Assembly: GCA_016124375.1 (NCBI GenBank)
Contig: WGNV01000003.1
Coordinates: 62,001-126,000, forward strand
Direction of reading: 5' to 3'
DNA from: Tepidisphaera sp.
GTDB lineage: Bacteria; Planctomycetota; Phycisphaerae; Phycisphaerales; UBA1924
DNA: 64,000 bases
The translations under genes and the position numbers were made by a program. This document shows, one piece after another, positions 33,030-41,640 of the stretch. Positions within the stretch are counted from its first letter, which is position 1. Every line of letters starts with the position of its first letter. Below the pieces are notes generated by a model that worked only from the letters and a program-made list of their open reading frames with translations, was not told where the DNA came from and made no database searches.

Positions 33030-34079
33030 TTGAAGGCACGCGTGGTCATCGTTGGGGCGCCCGGATATTCAGGCGCGGAACTGGCGTCGATCCTGCTCGG
33101 GCATCCCGGGGCGGAGATCGTCGGGCTCTTCGGCAGCGCCAAGCGCGAGGACGCCAGCGAAACCTTCGATCGCGTGTTCCCGAGGTTTCGGAATCGGCTG
33201 ACGCTGCCGGTGATGGCCGCGAGCGTGCCGGAGATTGTCAAACTGCGCCCCGACGCGGTCTTCCTCTGCACGCCCCACGAGGCGAGCGTGGAACTCGCGG
33301 CTCAACTTGTCGAGCGTGACGTACCTGTGTTCGACCTGTCGGCGGCCTTTCGCCTCCCCAGCCCCGCGGCTTACCCCACGCATTATGGCTTCACGCACCC
33401 CCGCACCGACCTGCTGTCGACCGCGGTCTATGGCCTGCCCGAGATCAATCGCGAGGCGATTCGGCAGGCGGCCCTCATCGCGGTGCCGGGGTGCTACCCG
33501 ACGTCGGCGATCCTGCCCCTGCGCCCGTTGGCGGATGCCGGCGCGATCGCACGCCGGCCGGACGGGCGTGTGATCCGCCCGATCATCGACAGCACCAGCG
33601 GCGTCAGCGGCGCTGGACGCGGGCTGCACCTGAGGTCTCTCTTCTGCGAGGTGCATCAGCAGCCTTACAACGTCTTCAAACATCGGCACCAGCCCGAGAT
33701 CGATGAGTACGCGCGGGTGGACACGGTCTTCACGCCCCACCTGGGCCCGTACGAACGCGGCATCCTGTCGACGATTCACGTGACGCTGGACACCGGGTGG
33801 GATCATGCCAAGGTGACGCAGACATTCGCCGCGGCGTACGGGCGGGAGGCGTTTGTGAGGCTGTGCCCCAGCGGGGTGTGGCCCGGCGTGGGCGATGTGC
33901 GCGGGACAAACTTCTGTGACATCGGCTGGGCGGTGGACGCACGCGATAACCATCTGATCGTGGTGAGCGCGATCGACAACTTGACGAAGGGAGCCGCGGG
34001 ACAGGCGGTGCAGTGCATGAACATCCGGCTGGGGATGGAAGAGACGCTGGGGCTGCTGCCAGTTGGGGGCGTGCGATGA
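33030..34079 (+). CDS. argC: N-acetyl-gamma-glutamyl-phosphate reductase
   Basis: NADPH-dependent third step of arginine synthesis. 349 residues from TTG 33030, 8 nt after AAGGGG. The Rossmann loop is GAPGYSGAE at residues 9-17, the catalytic Cys is in VPGCYPTSA at about residue 155, and further conserved blocks are DSTSGVSGAGR, HRHQPEI and PHLGPYERGILST. The length is standard. The last four bases overlap the argB start (ATGA), so the two are translationally coupled. The 200 nt upstream back to argR hold GC-rich inverted repeats but no clear ARG box. Confidence 0.97.
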   Translation: MKARVVIVGAPGYSGAELASILLGHPGAEIVGLFGSAKREDASETFDRVFPRFRNRLTLPVMAASVPEIVKLRPDAVFLCTPHEASVELAAQLVERDVPVFDLSAAFRLPSPAAYPTHYGFTHPRTDLLSTAVYGLPEINREAIRQAALIAVPGCYPTSAILPLRPLADAGAIARRPDGRVIRPIIDSTSGVSGAGRGLHLRSLFCEVHQQPYNVFKHRHQPEIDEYARVDTVFTPHLGPYERGILSTIHVTLDTGWDHAKVTQTFAAAYGREAFVRLCPSGVWPGVGDVRGTNFCDIGWAVDARDNHLIVVSAIDNLTKGAAGQAVQCMNIRLGMEETLGLLPVGGVR

Positions 34080-34954
34080 CCCGCCCGTTGGTGCTCAAGG
34101 TGGGCGGCACGACGCTGGAGGATCGGGCGCCGGGCGATGCGCTGTGGCGCACCATCGGGGCCTTGCACGCCGGGCACGCGGGGGGCGTGGTGCTGGTGCA
34201 CGGGGGCGGCAAGGCCGTCGACAAGCACTTGGACCGCTTGGGCTTCGTCACACAGCGGCGCGAGGGGATTCGCGTGACGCCCCCCGAGCAGCTCGATGAG
34301 ATCGTGGCGGTGCTGGCGGGACGGATCAACAAAGCCGTCGCGGGGGCGCTGTGCGCGAGCGGGGCGAAGGCCGTGGGCCTGTGCCTGGGCGACGGGATGG
34401 CGGTGCCGACTCGCCTGGCGACGAAGTATTCGTTTGATGTGGGGCGTGTGGGCGAAGTGGTGCTGAACGCGCGGACAGGCGGGACGCCTGGGCTCCTTCA
34501 ACGGCCGATGGCGGGGACAGGCGGGACGCCTGTCCCACCGACAGCCCCGAACCTGCTGAGCGTGCTGCTGGCGAACGGCTTCTTGCCTGTGGTCTCTTCG
34601 ATCGGCATCGACGAGGCGGGCGGATTTTTGAACATCAACGCCGACGACGCGGCCGCGGGCATCGCCGCCCGGCTCAACGCGGCGGCACTCGTACTGCTGA
34701 CCGATGTGCCGGGGATTCTGGATGGCGCCAAGCGCCTGGTGCGCGAGGTGTCGCCGGGCGCGGTAGGCGGGCAGGAGGGGATCGAGGGGCTGATCACGCG
34801 GGGCGAGATCACCGGCGGGATGATCGTGAAAGCCCGAGCGGCCGCCGAGGTCGCGACCACCAGCGGCGTGCCGGTGATCATCACCGACGCGAGCGTGGCA
34901 TCGCTGGAGGCGCTTGCCAAGGGCGAGGCGACGGGGACGAGGATTGTGGCCTAG
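34076..34954 (+). CDS. argB: Acetylglutamate kinase with in-frame repeat insertion
   Basis: Phosphorylates N-acetylglutamate, the second step of arginine synthesis. 292 residues from ATG 34076. Family blocks are VLKVGGTTLEDRA near the start, LVHGGGKAVDKHL, VVSSIGIDEAGGFLNINADDAA, LLTDVPGILDG and EITGGMIVKARAA. Between KYSFDVGRVGEVV (about residue 130) and NLLSVLLANGFLPVV, where relatives have only a few residues, about 25 extra residues occur (ARTGGTPGLLQRPMAGTGG and on). They are encoded by two copies of a palindromic repeat (34473-34537). The insertion keeps the frame and sits at a surface turn next to the dimer/substrate lobe, so the enzyme is probably still active. Confidence 0.95.
   Translation: MTRPLVLKVGGTTLEDRAPGDALWRTIGALHAGHAGGVVLVHGGGKAVDKHLDRLGFVTQRREGIRVTPPEQLDEIVAVLAGRINKAVAGALCASGAKAVGLCLGDGMAVPTRLATKYSFDVGRVGEVVLNARTGGTPGLLQRPMAGTGGTPVPPTAPNLLSVLLANGFLPVVSSIGIDEAGGFLNINADDAAAGIAARLNAAALVLLTDVPGILDGAKRLVREVSPGAVGGQEGIEGLITRGEITGGMIVKARAAAEVATTSGVPVIITDASVASLEALAKGEATGTRIVA
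34473..34537. repeat. Palindromic repeat pair inside argB
   Basis: Copy 2 (34514-34536) is a perfect 10-bp hairpin with arms GGGACAGGCG and CGCCTGTCCC and loop GGA. Copy 1 (34473-34490 and flank) shares GGACAGGCGGGACGCCTG but has lost the outer stem. The spacer is about 23 nt. It encodes the TGGTP...TGGTPVPP residues of ArgB. Peptides of this kind are well known as spurious translations of intergenic repeats in planctomycetes. Confidence 0.85.
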
Positions 34955-35048
34955 CCCCGGGAGAGAGGGATAATCGTGGTTCGCGAATGGATTCGCGGGA
35001 AGGCAGTCGCCGTAGCGGGGCGAACCAAGAAGAAGGAATACCGAAGGA

Positions 35049-35067
35049 CACAGGCCAGAGGCCTGTG
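35049..35067. repeat. CACAGGCC palindromic repeat upstream of argF
   Basis: A perfect 8-bp hairpin CACAGGCC/GGCCTGTG with loop AGA in the argB-argF gap, 40 nt before the argF start. Its design is similar to the argB insertion (a GGAC-flanked palindrome followed by CCAC). It may affect message stability between the two genes. Confidence 0.65.
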
Positions 35068-35107
35068 CCACGAGATTGGGTAGAAGCTCAGCAACAGGAA
35101 GCCGCGA

Positions 35108-36226
35108 ATGTCGAATCCATCACTCTCTTCGCCGCACGCTCTGCCACCCGCGGCTCCTGCGCCGACTCCCCCGGGGCTCATCGGCTGCTACAAGGCCACG
35201 CGCGATTTGGCCGGGGCGGACTTGCTGACGTTTGCCAGCCTGACGCCGGGCGTGGTGCGTGATTTGTTTGCGGTGGCCGGGCGGCTGAAGCAGGAGTTTC
35301 GCGACGCGCGGGCGAGCCGCGGGCTGCCGATCCCGGGCGATGCGGGGGGCGTGGGGCACGCGACGTCGATCATGGAGTTGAAGCCGCTGGCTGGCACGAC
35401 GGCGGTGCTGCTCTTCGAGAAGCCCAGCCTGCGCACGAAGATGTCGTTCGAGGCGGGCATCTCGATGCTCGGCGGCAGTTCCATCTTCATGGATCACAGC
35501 CAGCAGAAACTGGGCGAACGCGAAGCGGTGAAGGACTATGCGCTGAACCTGGAACGCTGGGTCAGTTGCATCATCGCGCGGGTGTACAGCCAGGAGGTGC
35601 TGTACGAACTCGCCCAGCACGCCAGCGTGCCGGTGATCAATGCGCTGTCGGACCGGTTTCACCCGTGCCAGGCGCTGGCGGACTTGTTCACGCTGAGCGA
35701 GCGGGCGGCCGCGCTGGGCGTGCCCCTGACGCAGATGAAGCTCGCGTACGTGGGCGACGGCAACAACGTGTGCCACTCGTTGATGCACGCGGCGACCATG
35801 CTTGGTGTGCATACGACCGTGATCTCGCCCACGGGCTACGAGCCCGCGCCGGACGTGATCGCCGAGTGCCAGACCCTGTGCCAGGCCAGCGGCGCGACGC
35901 TCACGATCACCGACGACCTGGCCCAGGTGAAGGGCCATCACGCGGTGTACACCGACGTGTGGGTGAGCATGGGCCAGGCCGACACCGCGGCCAAGCGGCG
36001 AAAGGTTTTCGCGGATTACCAGGTGAACGCCGTGCTGATGGCCCTGGCGAGCAAGGGGCTGAACATGCCCGAGGGGTCGTACTTCATGCACTGCCTGCCG
36101 GCGCAGCGGGGCGTGGAAGTGACCGACGAGGTGATCGACTCAAAGGCGAGCCTGGTGTACGAGCAGGCGGAGAACCGGATGCACGCGCAGGATGCGTTGC
36201 TGGTGGCGATGCTGGGGCGAGCGTGA
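35108..36226 (+). CDS. argF: Ornithine carbamoyltransferase
   Basis: Makes citrulline from ornithine and carbamoyl phosphate. 372 residues from ATG 35108 (AGGAAG 7 nt upstream). The carbamoyl phosphate loop is FEKPSLRTKMSFEAG (about 103-117), followed by DRFHPCQALADL, YVGDGNNVCHSL, DVWVSMGQ and the ornithine-side Cys loop HCLPAQRG. It is longer than usual (about 310) because of a Pro/Ala-rich N-terminus of 25 residues and an insertion RDARASRGLPIPGDAGGVGH before ELKPLAGT. The ordinary ornithine signature argues against the acetyl- or succinylornithine variants. A repeat-type hairpin starts 11 nt after the stop. Confidence 0.95.
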   Translation: MSNPSLSSPHALPPAAPAPTPPGLIGCYKATRDLAGADLLTFASLTPGVVRDLFAVAGRLKQEFRDARASRGLPIPGDAGGVGHATSIMELKPLAGTTAVLLFEKPSLRTKMSFEAGISMLGGSSIFMDHSQQKLGEREAVKDYALNLERWVSCIIARVYSQEVLYELAQHASVPVINALSDRFHPCQALADLFTLSERAAALGVPLTQMKLAYVGDGNNVCHSLMHAATMLGVHTTVISPTGYEPAPDVIAECQTLCQASGATLTITDDLAQVKGHHAVYTDVWVSMGQADTAAKRRKVFADYQVNAVLMALASKGLNMPEGSYFMHCLPAQRGVEVTDEVIDSKASLVYEQAENRMHAQDALLVAMLGRA

Positions 36227-36236
36227 CGCTCACGCC

Positions 36237-36259
36237 CGGGATGAGCGAAGCGAATCCCG
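36237..36259 (+). repeat. Short hairpin repeat B, copy 2
   Basis: CGGGAT/ATCCCG arms around GAGCGAAGCGA. It is nearly identical to 1862-1884 and in the same place relative to a stop codon. Confidence 0.7.
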
Positions 36260-36287
36260 AGATCGGACGCCGCGAGACAGAAGAACT

Positions 36288-36366
36288 CACCACAGAGGCG
36301 CAGAGGCACAGAGAAGAACCGGAAAGAAGAAAAAGACCGACGAGGAAAAGAGGAAGAATGAGACCA
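36288..36366 (+). repeat. CACAGAG polypurine element A, copy 3
   Basis: The head CACCACAGAGGCGCAGAG is followed by a purine tail ending GAGACCAAA. It faces copy 4 (36480-36548), so the argF-argG gap is bounded by inverted A elements. Confidence 0.85.
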
Positions 36367-36479
36367 AACTAGCCCCAAAACGCTCGGAAATAAGCGCCGC
36401 ATCCGACGGCTGGATTTCGGAAGTCCATCTCACGCATTTGATTCGAAGATTCTCAACCACCTTTCGCCACATCGGCTCC

Positions 36480-36548
36480 TGTCTCGATCTTCCTCTTCTT
36501 TCTCTCCCTTCCGTGTCTTCTCTGTGTCTCTGTGCCTCTGTGGTGTAC
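36480..36548 (-). repeat. CACAGAG polypurine element A, copy 4 (inverted)
   Basis: On the minus strand the head is CACCACAGAGGCACAGAGAC and the tail GAAGAGGAAGATCGAGAC. It ends 24 nt before the argG start. With copy 3 it could fold into a long imperfect stem in an argF-argG transcript. Confidence 0.85.
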
Positions 36549-36571
36549 TCTGACTCTCCAAGGACCAGCAC

Positions 36572-37789
<1,218 letters not shown>

Positions 37790-37802
37790 GGCTTCGGCGC
37801 GG

Positions 37803-37828
37803 CCGACGCGTCAGCGTCACGCGTCCGG
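37803..37828. terminator. Hairpin between convergent argG and nucleotidyltransferase-like gene
   Basis: Arms GACGCGT (37805-37811) and ACGCGTC (37819-37825) with loop CAGCGTC and outer CC/GG pairs. It overlaps the stop codon of the minus-strand gene. There is no strong T-run, so confidence is limited. Confidence 0.45.
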
Positions 37829-38410
37829 CGAGTCGATCAACTCTTGAAGCCTTGCCCCCAGCACCGGGGGCAAGCGCTTCACCCATGTCGCGTCGATGAG
37901 CCCGACCTCGAGCATGTCGAGCAGATGCACCTGGTCCTTGCGGCGGAACGCAGTGAGTTTGATCTTGACCAGCGCCTCCAGTCCGAGCACCTGGAAACTG
38001 CCCATGTCCTGAGACTCGGACACATCGGGGTTGGCGGCTGGCTCACCCTCGCGAACCATCTCGTTCGCGAAAATCATGTGCACCGCTTCGCGGGGCGAAG
38101 CATCTGGCCCGTCGAGAAACAAGTCCAGTTTGGCCGCGTGCCGATAGACAAAGCCCGCACCCGTGAGCGCCGCCTTCGCCGCTTCAAAGTCCGCACGGCG
38201 GACCAGAATATTGACGTCCTGCGTGTTTCGAACCGCGCCCCGATCGACCGTCGCCACCCACGCCGCGACCGCATTGCCCCCGACCACGGCATACGGCACA
38301 CCTGCGGCACGCAAGGCGCCCGAGGCTCGCAGCAGACGTTGACGAACCAGTTCCACGGCGTCCACCATCCGCTGCAAGAGGCCCAGTTGAGGCGATATTC
38401 TGAGTCCCAC
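37817..38410 (-). CDS. Nucleotidyltransferase-like protein
   Basis: 197 residues. The segment VPYAVVGGNAVAAWVATVDRGAVRNTQDVNILVRRADFEAA has the GG(x)8-12 and [T/D]xDxDhhh-like pattern of minimal nucleotidyltransferases, but here the metal pair reads QDVNILV (Asp-x-Asn rather than Asp-x-Asp), so catalysis is uncertain. The later block FQVLGLEALVKIKLTAFRRKDQVHLLDMLEVGLID resembles the C-terminal part of AbiEii/DUF6036-type proteins (LVRMKLTSFRDKDRVHLRD). No HEPN or antitoxin partner is adjacent, so a toxin role is not supported. Confidence 0.75.
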   Translation of the reverse strand: MGLRISPQLGLLQRMVDAVELVRQRLLRASGALRAAGVPYAVVGGNAVAAWVATVDRGAVRNTQDVNILVRRADFEAAKAALTGAGFVYRHAAKLDLFLDGPDASPREAVHMIFANEMVREGEPAANPDVSESQDMGSFQVLGLEALVKIKLTAFRRKDQVHLLDMLEVGLIDATWVKRLPPVLGARLQELIDSPDA

Positions 38411-38479
38411 AAATCACTATAACCGCTCGGGCGGACGAATAGCGATCAATCGGATGCAACCAACGATGAGCACCCCCGC

Positions 38480-39121
38480 ATGACCAAATCCCGCCTCGAA
38501 GCCTTCAGCGACGGCGTCTTCGCCATCATCATCACCATCATGGTGCTGGAACTGAAAACCCCCGGGCCCAACTCCCCCCCGGGCGTCGCGGCTCTGCTCC
38601 CCCTCCTCCCCACGCTCCTCAGTTACCTGCTCAGTTACATCTTCGTCGGCATCTACTGGGTCAATCACCACCACCTGCTGGCCGCCTCGCGCCACGTCAA
38701 TGGCCTGGCCTTGTGGGCCAACCTGCATCTGCTCTTCTGGTTGTCCTTGTTCCCGTTCACCACCAGTTGGGTGGGGCAGACGCACTTTGCTCCCGCGCCG
38801 GTTGGCGTCTATGGCCTCGTGCTGCTCGCGGCAGCCGCGGCTTGGGACATGCTGCGGCGCGTCCTCATCCGCCAGCACGGCGCCGAGAGTTTGCTGGGCA
38901 TCTCGGTCGGGCGGGGCGTCAAGGAGTGGGTGTCGACGGGACTGTTCGCGCTGGGCGTGGCGGCCGCGTTTGCGTTCCCCAGGCGAGCCGCCGAGGCCAC
39001 CGGCATGTTCGATCACGCCACCTGGGGCAGCCTCATCGCGTTCGTGCTCTACTGCGTGGTGTCGGCGATCTGGGTCGTGCCCGACCGACGCATCGAGCGG
39101 CGGATGGCGGGAGCGGAGTAA
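38480..39121 (+). CDS. TMEM175 family potassium channel-like protein (DUF1211)
   Basis: 213 residues, mostly hydrophobic, with five to six predicted membrane spans. The N-terminus KSRLEAFSDGVFAIIITIMVLE has the RxxxFSDG signature of the TMEM175/DUF1211 family, whose members are K+ channels of the form 2 x 6 TM in bacteria. Further family features are YIFVGIYWVNHHHLLA and LFWLSLFPFTTSWVG. A disordered acidic tail is lacking. It is a single gene flanked by unrelated ones; no regulator is nearby. Confidence 0.88.
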   Translation: MTKSRLEAFSDGVFAIIITIMVLELKTPGPNSPPGVAALLPLLPTLLSYLLSYIFVGIYWVNHHHLLAASRHVNGLALWANLHLLFWLSLFPFTTSWVGQTHFAPAPVGVYGLVLLAAAAAWDMLRRVLIRQHGAESLLGISVGRGVKEWVSTGLFALGVAAAFAFPRRAAEATGMFDHATWGSLIAFVLYCVVSAIWVVPDRRIERRMAGAE

Positions 39122-39186
39122 GCCTCGGCGGAAGCCGCCCGTCTGAGCCCCCGTAACCCCTGCCCACGCACGCCCAACAATCCCTC

Positions 39187-39621
39187 GTGCCGCGTCGAAA
39201 GTCGCTCAACCCGCCCGACACCACCCGCCGCGCGGCAGGCCTGTGCCCCACCTGCGGCTACCCCATGGCCCAACTCCGAGGCCTCACCTGCCCCGAGTGC
39301 GGCTCGATGTGGTCCGAATCCCGCGCCGACCACGAGGCGTCGATGCGGATGCCGGCCCAAGCCAGACTCCAGTTCGCGTTCGCCGGAGTGGGATTTCTGG
39401 CCGCGGGACTGGTGATCGCCTATTTCGCGGGCGTCATCCCGCCACGCTGGATCTCATGGCTGCTGCCGATATCGCCGGCACGCGGGGCCTTTGCCTTCTG
39501 GGCCGGGCTTGCCATGCTCGGGCTGTGCTGGACATTCGGGGCGATTTATTTGTGGCCGGTCATCACGGGCCGGCGGACGGGCGTCTCTGAGGACGTGGAC
39601 GAACTGATGAAGCGAGATTAG
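39187..39621 (+). CDS. Zinc-ribbon membrane protein (paralog 1)
   Basis: 144 residues from GTG 39187. An N-terminal zinc ribbon, CPTCGYPMAQLRGLTCPECG (about residues 20-39), has two CxxC knuckles, followed by a linker and two membrane spans (LQFAFAGVGFLAAGLVIAYF and FAFWAGLAMLGLCWTFGAIYL), then WPVITGRRTG and a short acidic end. This domain order is common in planctomycetes, where its role is unknown. The next gene is a paralog with the same layout and the same WPxITGR motif. Confidence 0.75.
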   Translation: MPRRKSLNPPDTTRRAAGLCPTCGYPMAQLRGLTCPECGSMWSESRADHEASMRMPAQARLQFAFAGVGFLAAGLVIAYFAGVIPPRWISWLLPISPARGAFAFWAGLAMLGLCWTFGAIYLWPVITGRRTGVSEDVDELMKRD

Positions 39622-39660
39622 ATTGAACCAGTTCCTTGCCCGGACTTCGAGGCTTCGTCC

Positions 39661-40134
39661 GTGTTCGTTCGTTGCTCGCCCGTGAACCCGCCGCCCCCCG
39701 ACAACCCCCGTTCGCCCCGTCGCCCGTGGGATGCGACCTGCCTCAAGTGTGGCTATTCCCTCAAGGGAATTACGCGCCCAGTGTGCCCCGAGTGCGGCAC
39801 GACCTGGACCCAGCAACTCGACCAGCCGGCGACTCGCGCCCGATTCTCGTGGAAGCCGCGACTCCTGTTCGCGGCCCAAAGCGTTGGCCTGCTTGCGCTG
39901 TTCGTGCTGGTACTAGTTCGATTCCAACTTCTCCCTTTTCAAGGGCTTCCTCGCTTCACGTTTGGCCTCAGCGCCATGCTGCACGCCATGAAAACGCTGC
40001 TCGCGATCCTCATCACGGGCGGCGGAAGCCTCTTCTTCGCCTGGCCTGCGATCACCGGCCGCCTCACGGGCTGGTCGTGGTTCGACCAGTTCTTTGCCGG
40101 CGCCAATCCCGGCGACGATGATCCGACGACATAG
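39661..40134 (+). CDS. Zinc-ribbon membrane protein (paralog 2)
   Basis: 157 residues from GTG 39661; a second GTG at 39682 gives 150. The ribbon is CLKCGYSLKGITRPVCPECG at about 27-46, followed by two membrane spans (LLFAAQSVGLLALFVLVLV and MKTLLAILITGGGSLFFAW) and WPAITGRLTGWSW. The order and spacing match the preceding gene, so the pair arose by tandem duplication. Divergence at the sequence level is high, which suggests an old event. Function unknown. Confidence 0.75.
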   Translation: MFVRCSPVNPPPPDNPRSPRRPWDATCLKCGYSLKGITRPVCPECGTTWTQQLDQPATRARFSWKPRLLFAAQSVGLLALFVLVLVRFQLLPFQGLPRFTFGLSAMLHAMKTLLAILITGGGSLFFAWPAITGRLTGWSWFDQFFAGANPGDDDPTT

Positions 40135-40216
40135 AAGAGGGCACCAAGCCACGCGGCATCGAGGCATCGAACGCTCACCTCGCGACCTTGTAGTAGACTG
40201 ACGACGGAGGTGCCCC

Positions 40217-40792
40217 ATGCCCGCATCGAGCGTCAAGGAATATCTCGCCGCGTTGCCCGCCGATCGCCGCAACGCCATCCAAGCCGTGCGAGAGGTCGTC
40301 CTCGCCAACCTCGACGAAGACTACGAAGAGGGCATCCAGTACAACATGATCGGCTACTACGTGCCGCACTCGGTCTTCCCGCCCGGGTATCACTGCGACC
40401 CCAAGCAGCCCCTGCCCTTCGCGAGCCTGGCCTCGCAGAAGAACCACATGGCGCTGTACCTCATGTGCATCTACGGGCACGACGAGCTTCGGGCGTGGTT
40501 CGAGAACGCCTGGGCCAAGACAGGCAAGAAACTCGACATGGGCAAAGCCTGTCTGAGATTCAAGAAGATCGACGACCTGGCGCTGGACGTGATCGGCGAG
40601 GCGATCCGGCGCGTGCCCGCCGCCAAGTACATCGCGCACTACAACGATCTGCTCAATACGCCGCGGGTGAACGGCAAGCCCGTGAAAAAGGCCGCCACGT
40701 CGGCGGCCAAGAAGATCCGCAAGAAGGCAACCAAGAAAACTGCGAAGAAGGCGGGCAAAAAGGCATCCCACAAGAAAGCCGCCCGCCGCTAA
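40217..40792 (+). CDS. DUF1801 protein with histone H1-like tail
   Basis: 191 residues from ATG 40217 with GGAGG 6 nt upstream. Residues 5-140 are a DUF1801/YdhG-like domain: SVKEYLAALPADRRNAIQAV, DEDYEEGIQYNMIGYYVP, SLASQKNHMALYLM and KKLDMGKACLRFKKIDDLALDVIGEAI. The last 35 residues are almost only Lys and Ala (KKAATSAAKKIRKKATKKTA and on), like bacterial histone H1 (HctA/Hc1) tails that bind DNA. The catalytic role of DUF1801 proteins is not established. Confidence 0.88.
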   Translation: MPASSVKEYLAALPADRRNAIQAVREVVLANLDEDYEEGIQYNMIGYYVPHSVFPPGYHCDPKQPLPFASLASQKNHMALYLMCIYGHDELRAWFENAWAKTGKKLDMGKACLRFKKIDDLALDVIGEAIRRVPAAKYIAHYNDLLNTPRVNGKPVKKAATSAAKKIRKKATKKTAKKAGKKASHKKAARR

Positions 40793-40875
40793 GACACCTC
40801 GCGATCACAGACGCCGGCTTCCGCGTTCGCACCCCAAAGAGACCCTCGCTGGCGCTTCGGGCTCGTACGAGGAAG

Positions 40876-41601
40876 CTATGGGCACGCCCCACCCGCGATG
40901 ACGTTGATCAACGCATCGATGTCCCCCTGATCCGCCACACCATCCTGGTTGAAGTCGGCGTCGATGCCCGTCGGGTTTTCGCCTCCCGCGATGACATTGA
41001 TCAGGTAATCAACGTCGCCCTGGTCCGCCACGCCGTCCTGGTTCACGTCCGGATCGCAGGGCGAGGTGCTGGAAGCCGGGAACTCGACGATGAACCCGCC
41101 CATGCGGAACGCGGGGTCATCGACGCGATAGTCGCCATAGTCGGCGGAGTAGTTGACCGCGAAGACCGCGCCGTAGGTGGCGTTCGGCCCCTCGAAATAA
41201 TCGATCACCCAGGTCTGCGTCACCGACGTGGGCACCGAAGCGCCGGTAGTCCACACCCAGTTCTGCTGGGGCACGCCAGCGGTGCCGAAACGCCGTGCGC
41301 CGAACCAGTACAACGAGGTCGCAGGCCGCGGCGCCGCCAGCACCACGTTGTCACGCACCCAGAGTTCTTCCGCGAGCGGGTCGGGCCCGTCGAGCACGAG
41401 CAATCGCCCCGGCGTGCCATTGAACGTCATGCCGGAGGCCAGGCTCTGTGCCTGGTCCCAGCTCAGCTGCCCGGTGGTGAAGACGCGTTCGTACCACTTG
41501 CCGGTGGCCCCGGGGCCGGACGCAAACTGCACGGGCTGGGCCGTGGCAACACCCGCAAGCACGCACAACACGCCTGAAATCGCCGCGCCGTGTCGGACCA
41601 T
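40876..41601 (-). CDS. C-type-lectin-like secreted protein with dockerin
   Basis: 241 residues from ATG 41601 (GGGGAGG 5 nt upstream). A signal peptide (GAAISGVLCVLAGVATAQ) precedes a domain of about 150 residues with a C-type lectin-like order: WYERVFTTGQLSWDQAQSLA near the start, GRLLVLDGPDPLAEELWVRD, WFGARR, NWVWTTGA, and a glycine-rich end GDYRVDDPAFRMGGFIVEF. The canonical lectin Cys are missing. The dockerin tail CDPDVNQDGVADQGDVDYL ... GGACP follows. It is a tandem paralog of 41641-42357, 39 nt upstream in transcription. Confidence 0.85.
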   Translation of the reverse strand: MVRHGAAISGVLCVLAGVATAQPVQFASGPGATGKWYERVFTTGQLSWDQAQSLASGMTFNGTPGRLLVLDGPDPLAEELWVRDNVVLAAPRPATSLYWFGARRFGTAGVPQQNWVWTTGASVPTSVTQTWVIDYFEGPNATYGAVFAVNYSADYGDYRVDDPAFRMGGFIVEFPASSTSPCDPDVNQDGVADQGDVDYLINVIAGGENPTGIDADFNQDGVADQGDIDALINVIAGGACP

Positions 41602-41640
41602 CGGAACCTCCCCAAGTCGCTGGAACCTGCCGAGCACGCG

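Noticed and set aside
36400-36571. ARG box upstream of argG
   Set aside because: TTGATTCGAAGATTC-like sequence is present, but half-site order and spacing do not fit TGAAT-N4-ATTCA. Likewise no acceptable box before argC, argF or argH.
37817-38410. Toxin of an AbiEii or MNT/HEPN pair
   Set aside because: No antitoxin or HEPN partner is adjacent and the metal-binding pair is altered (Asp-x-Asn).
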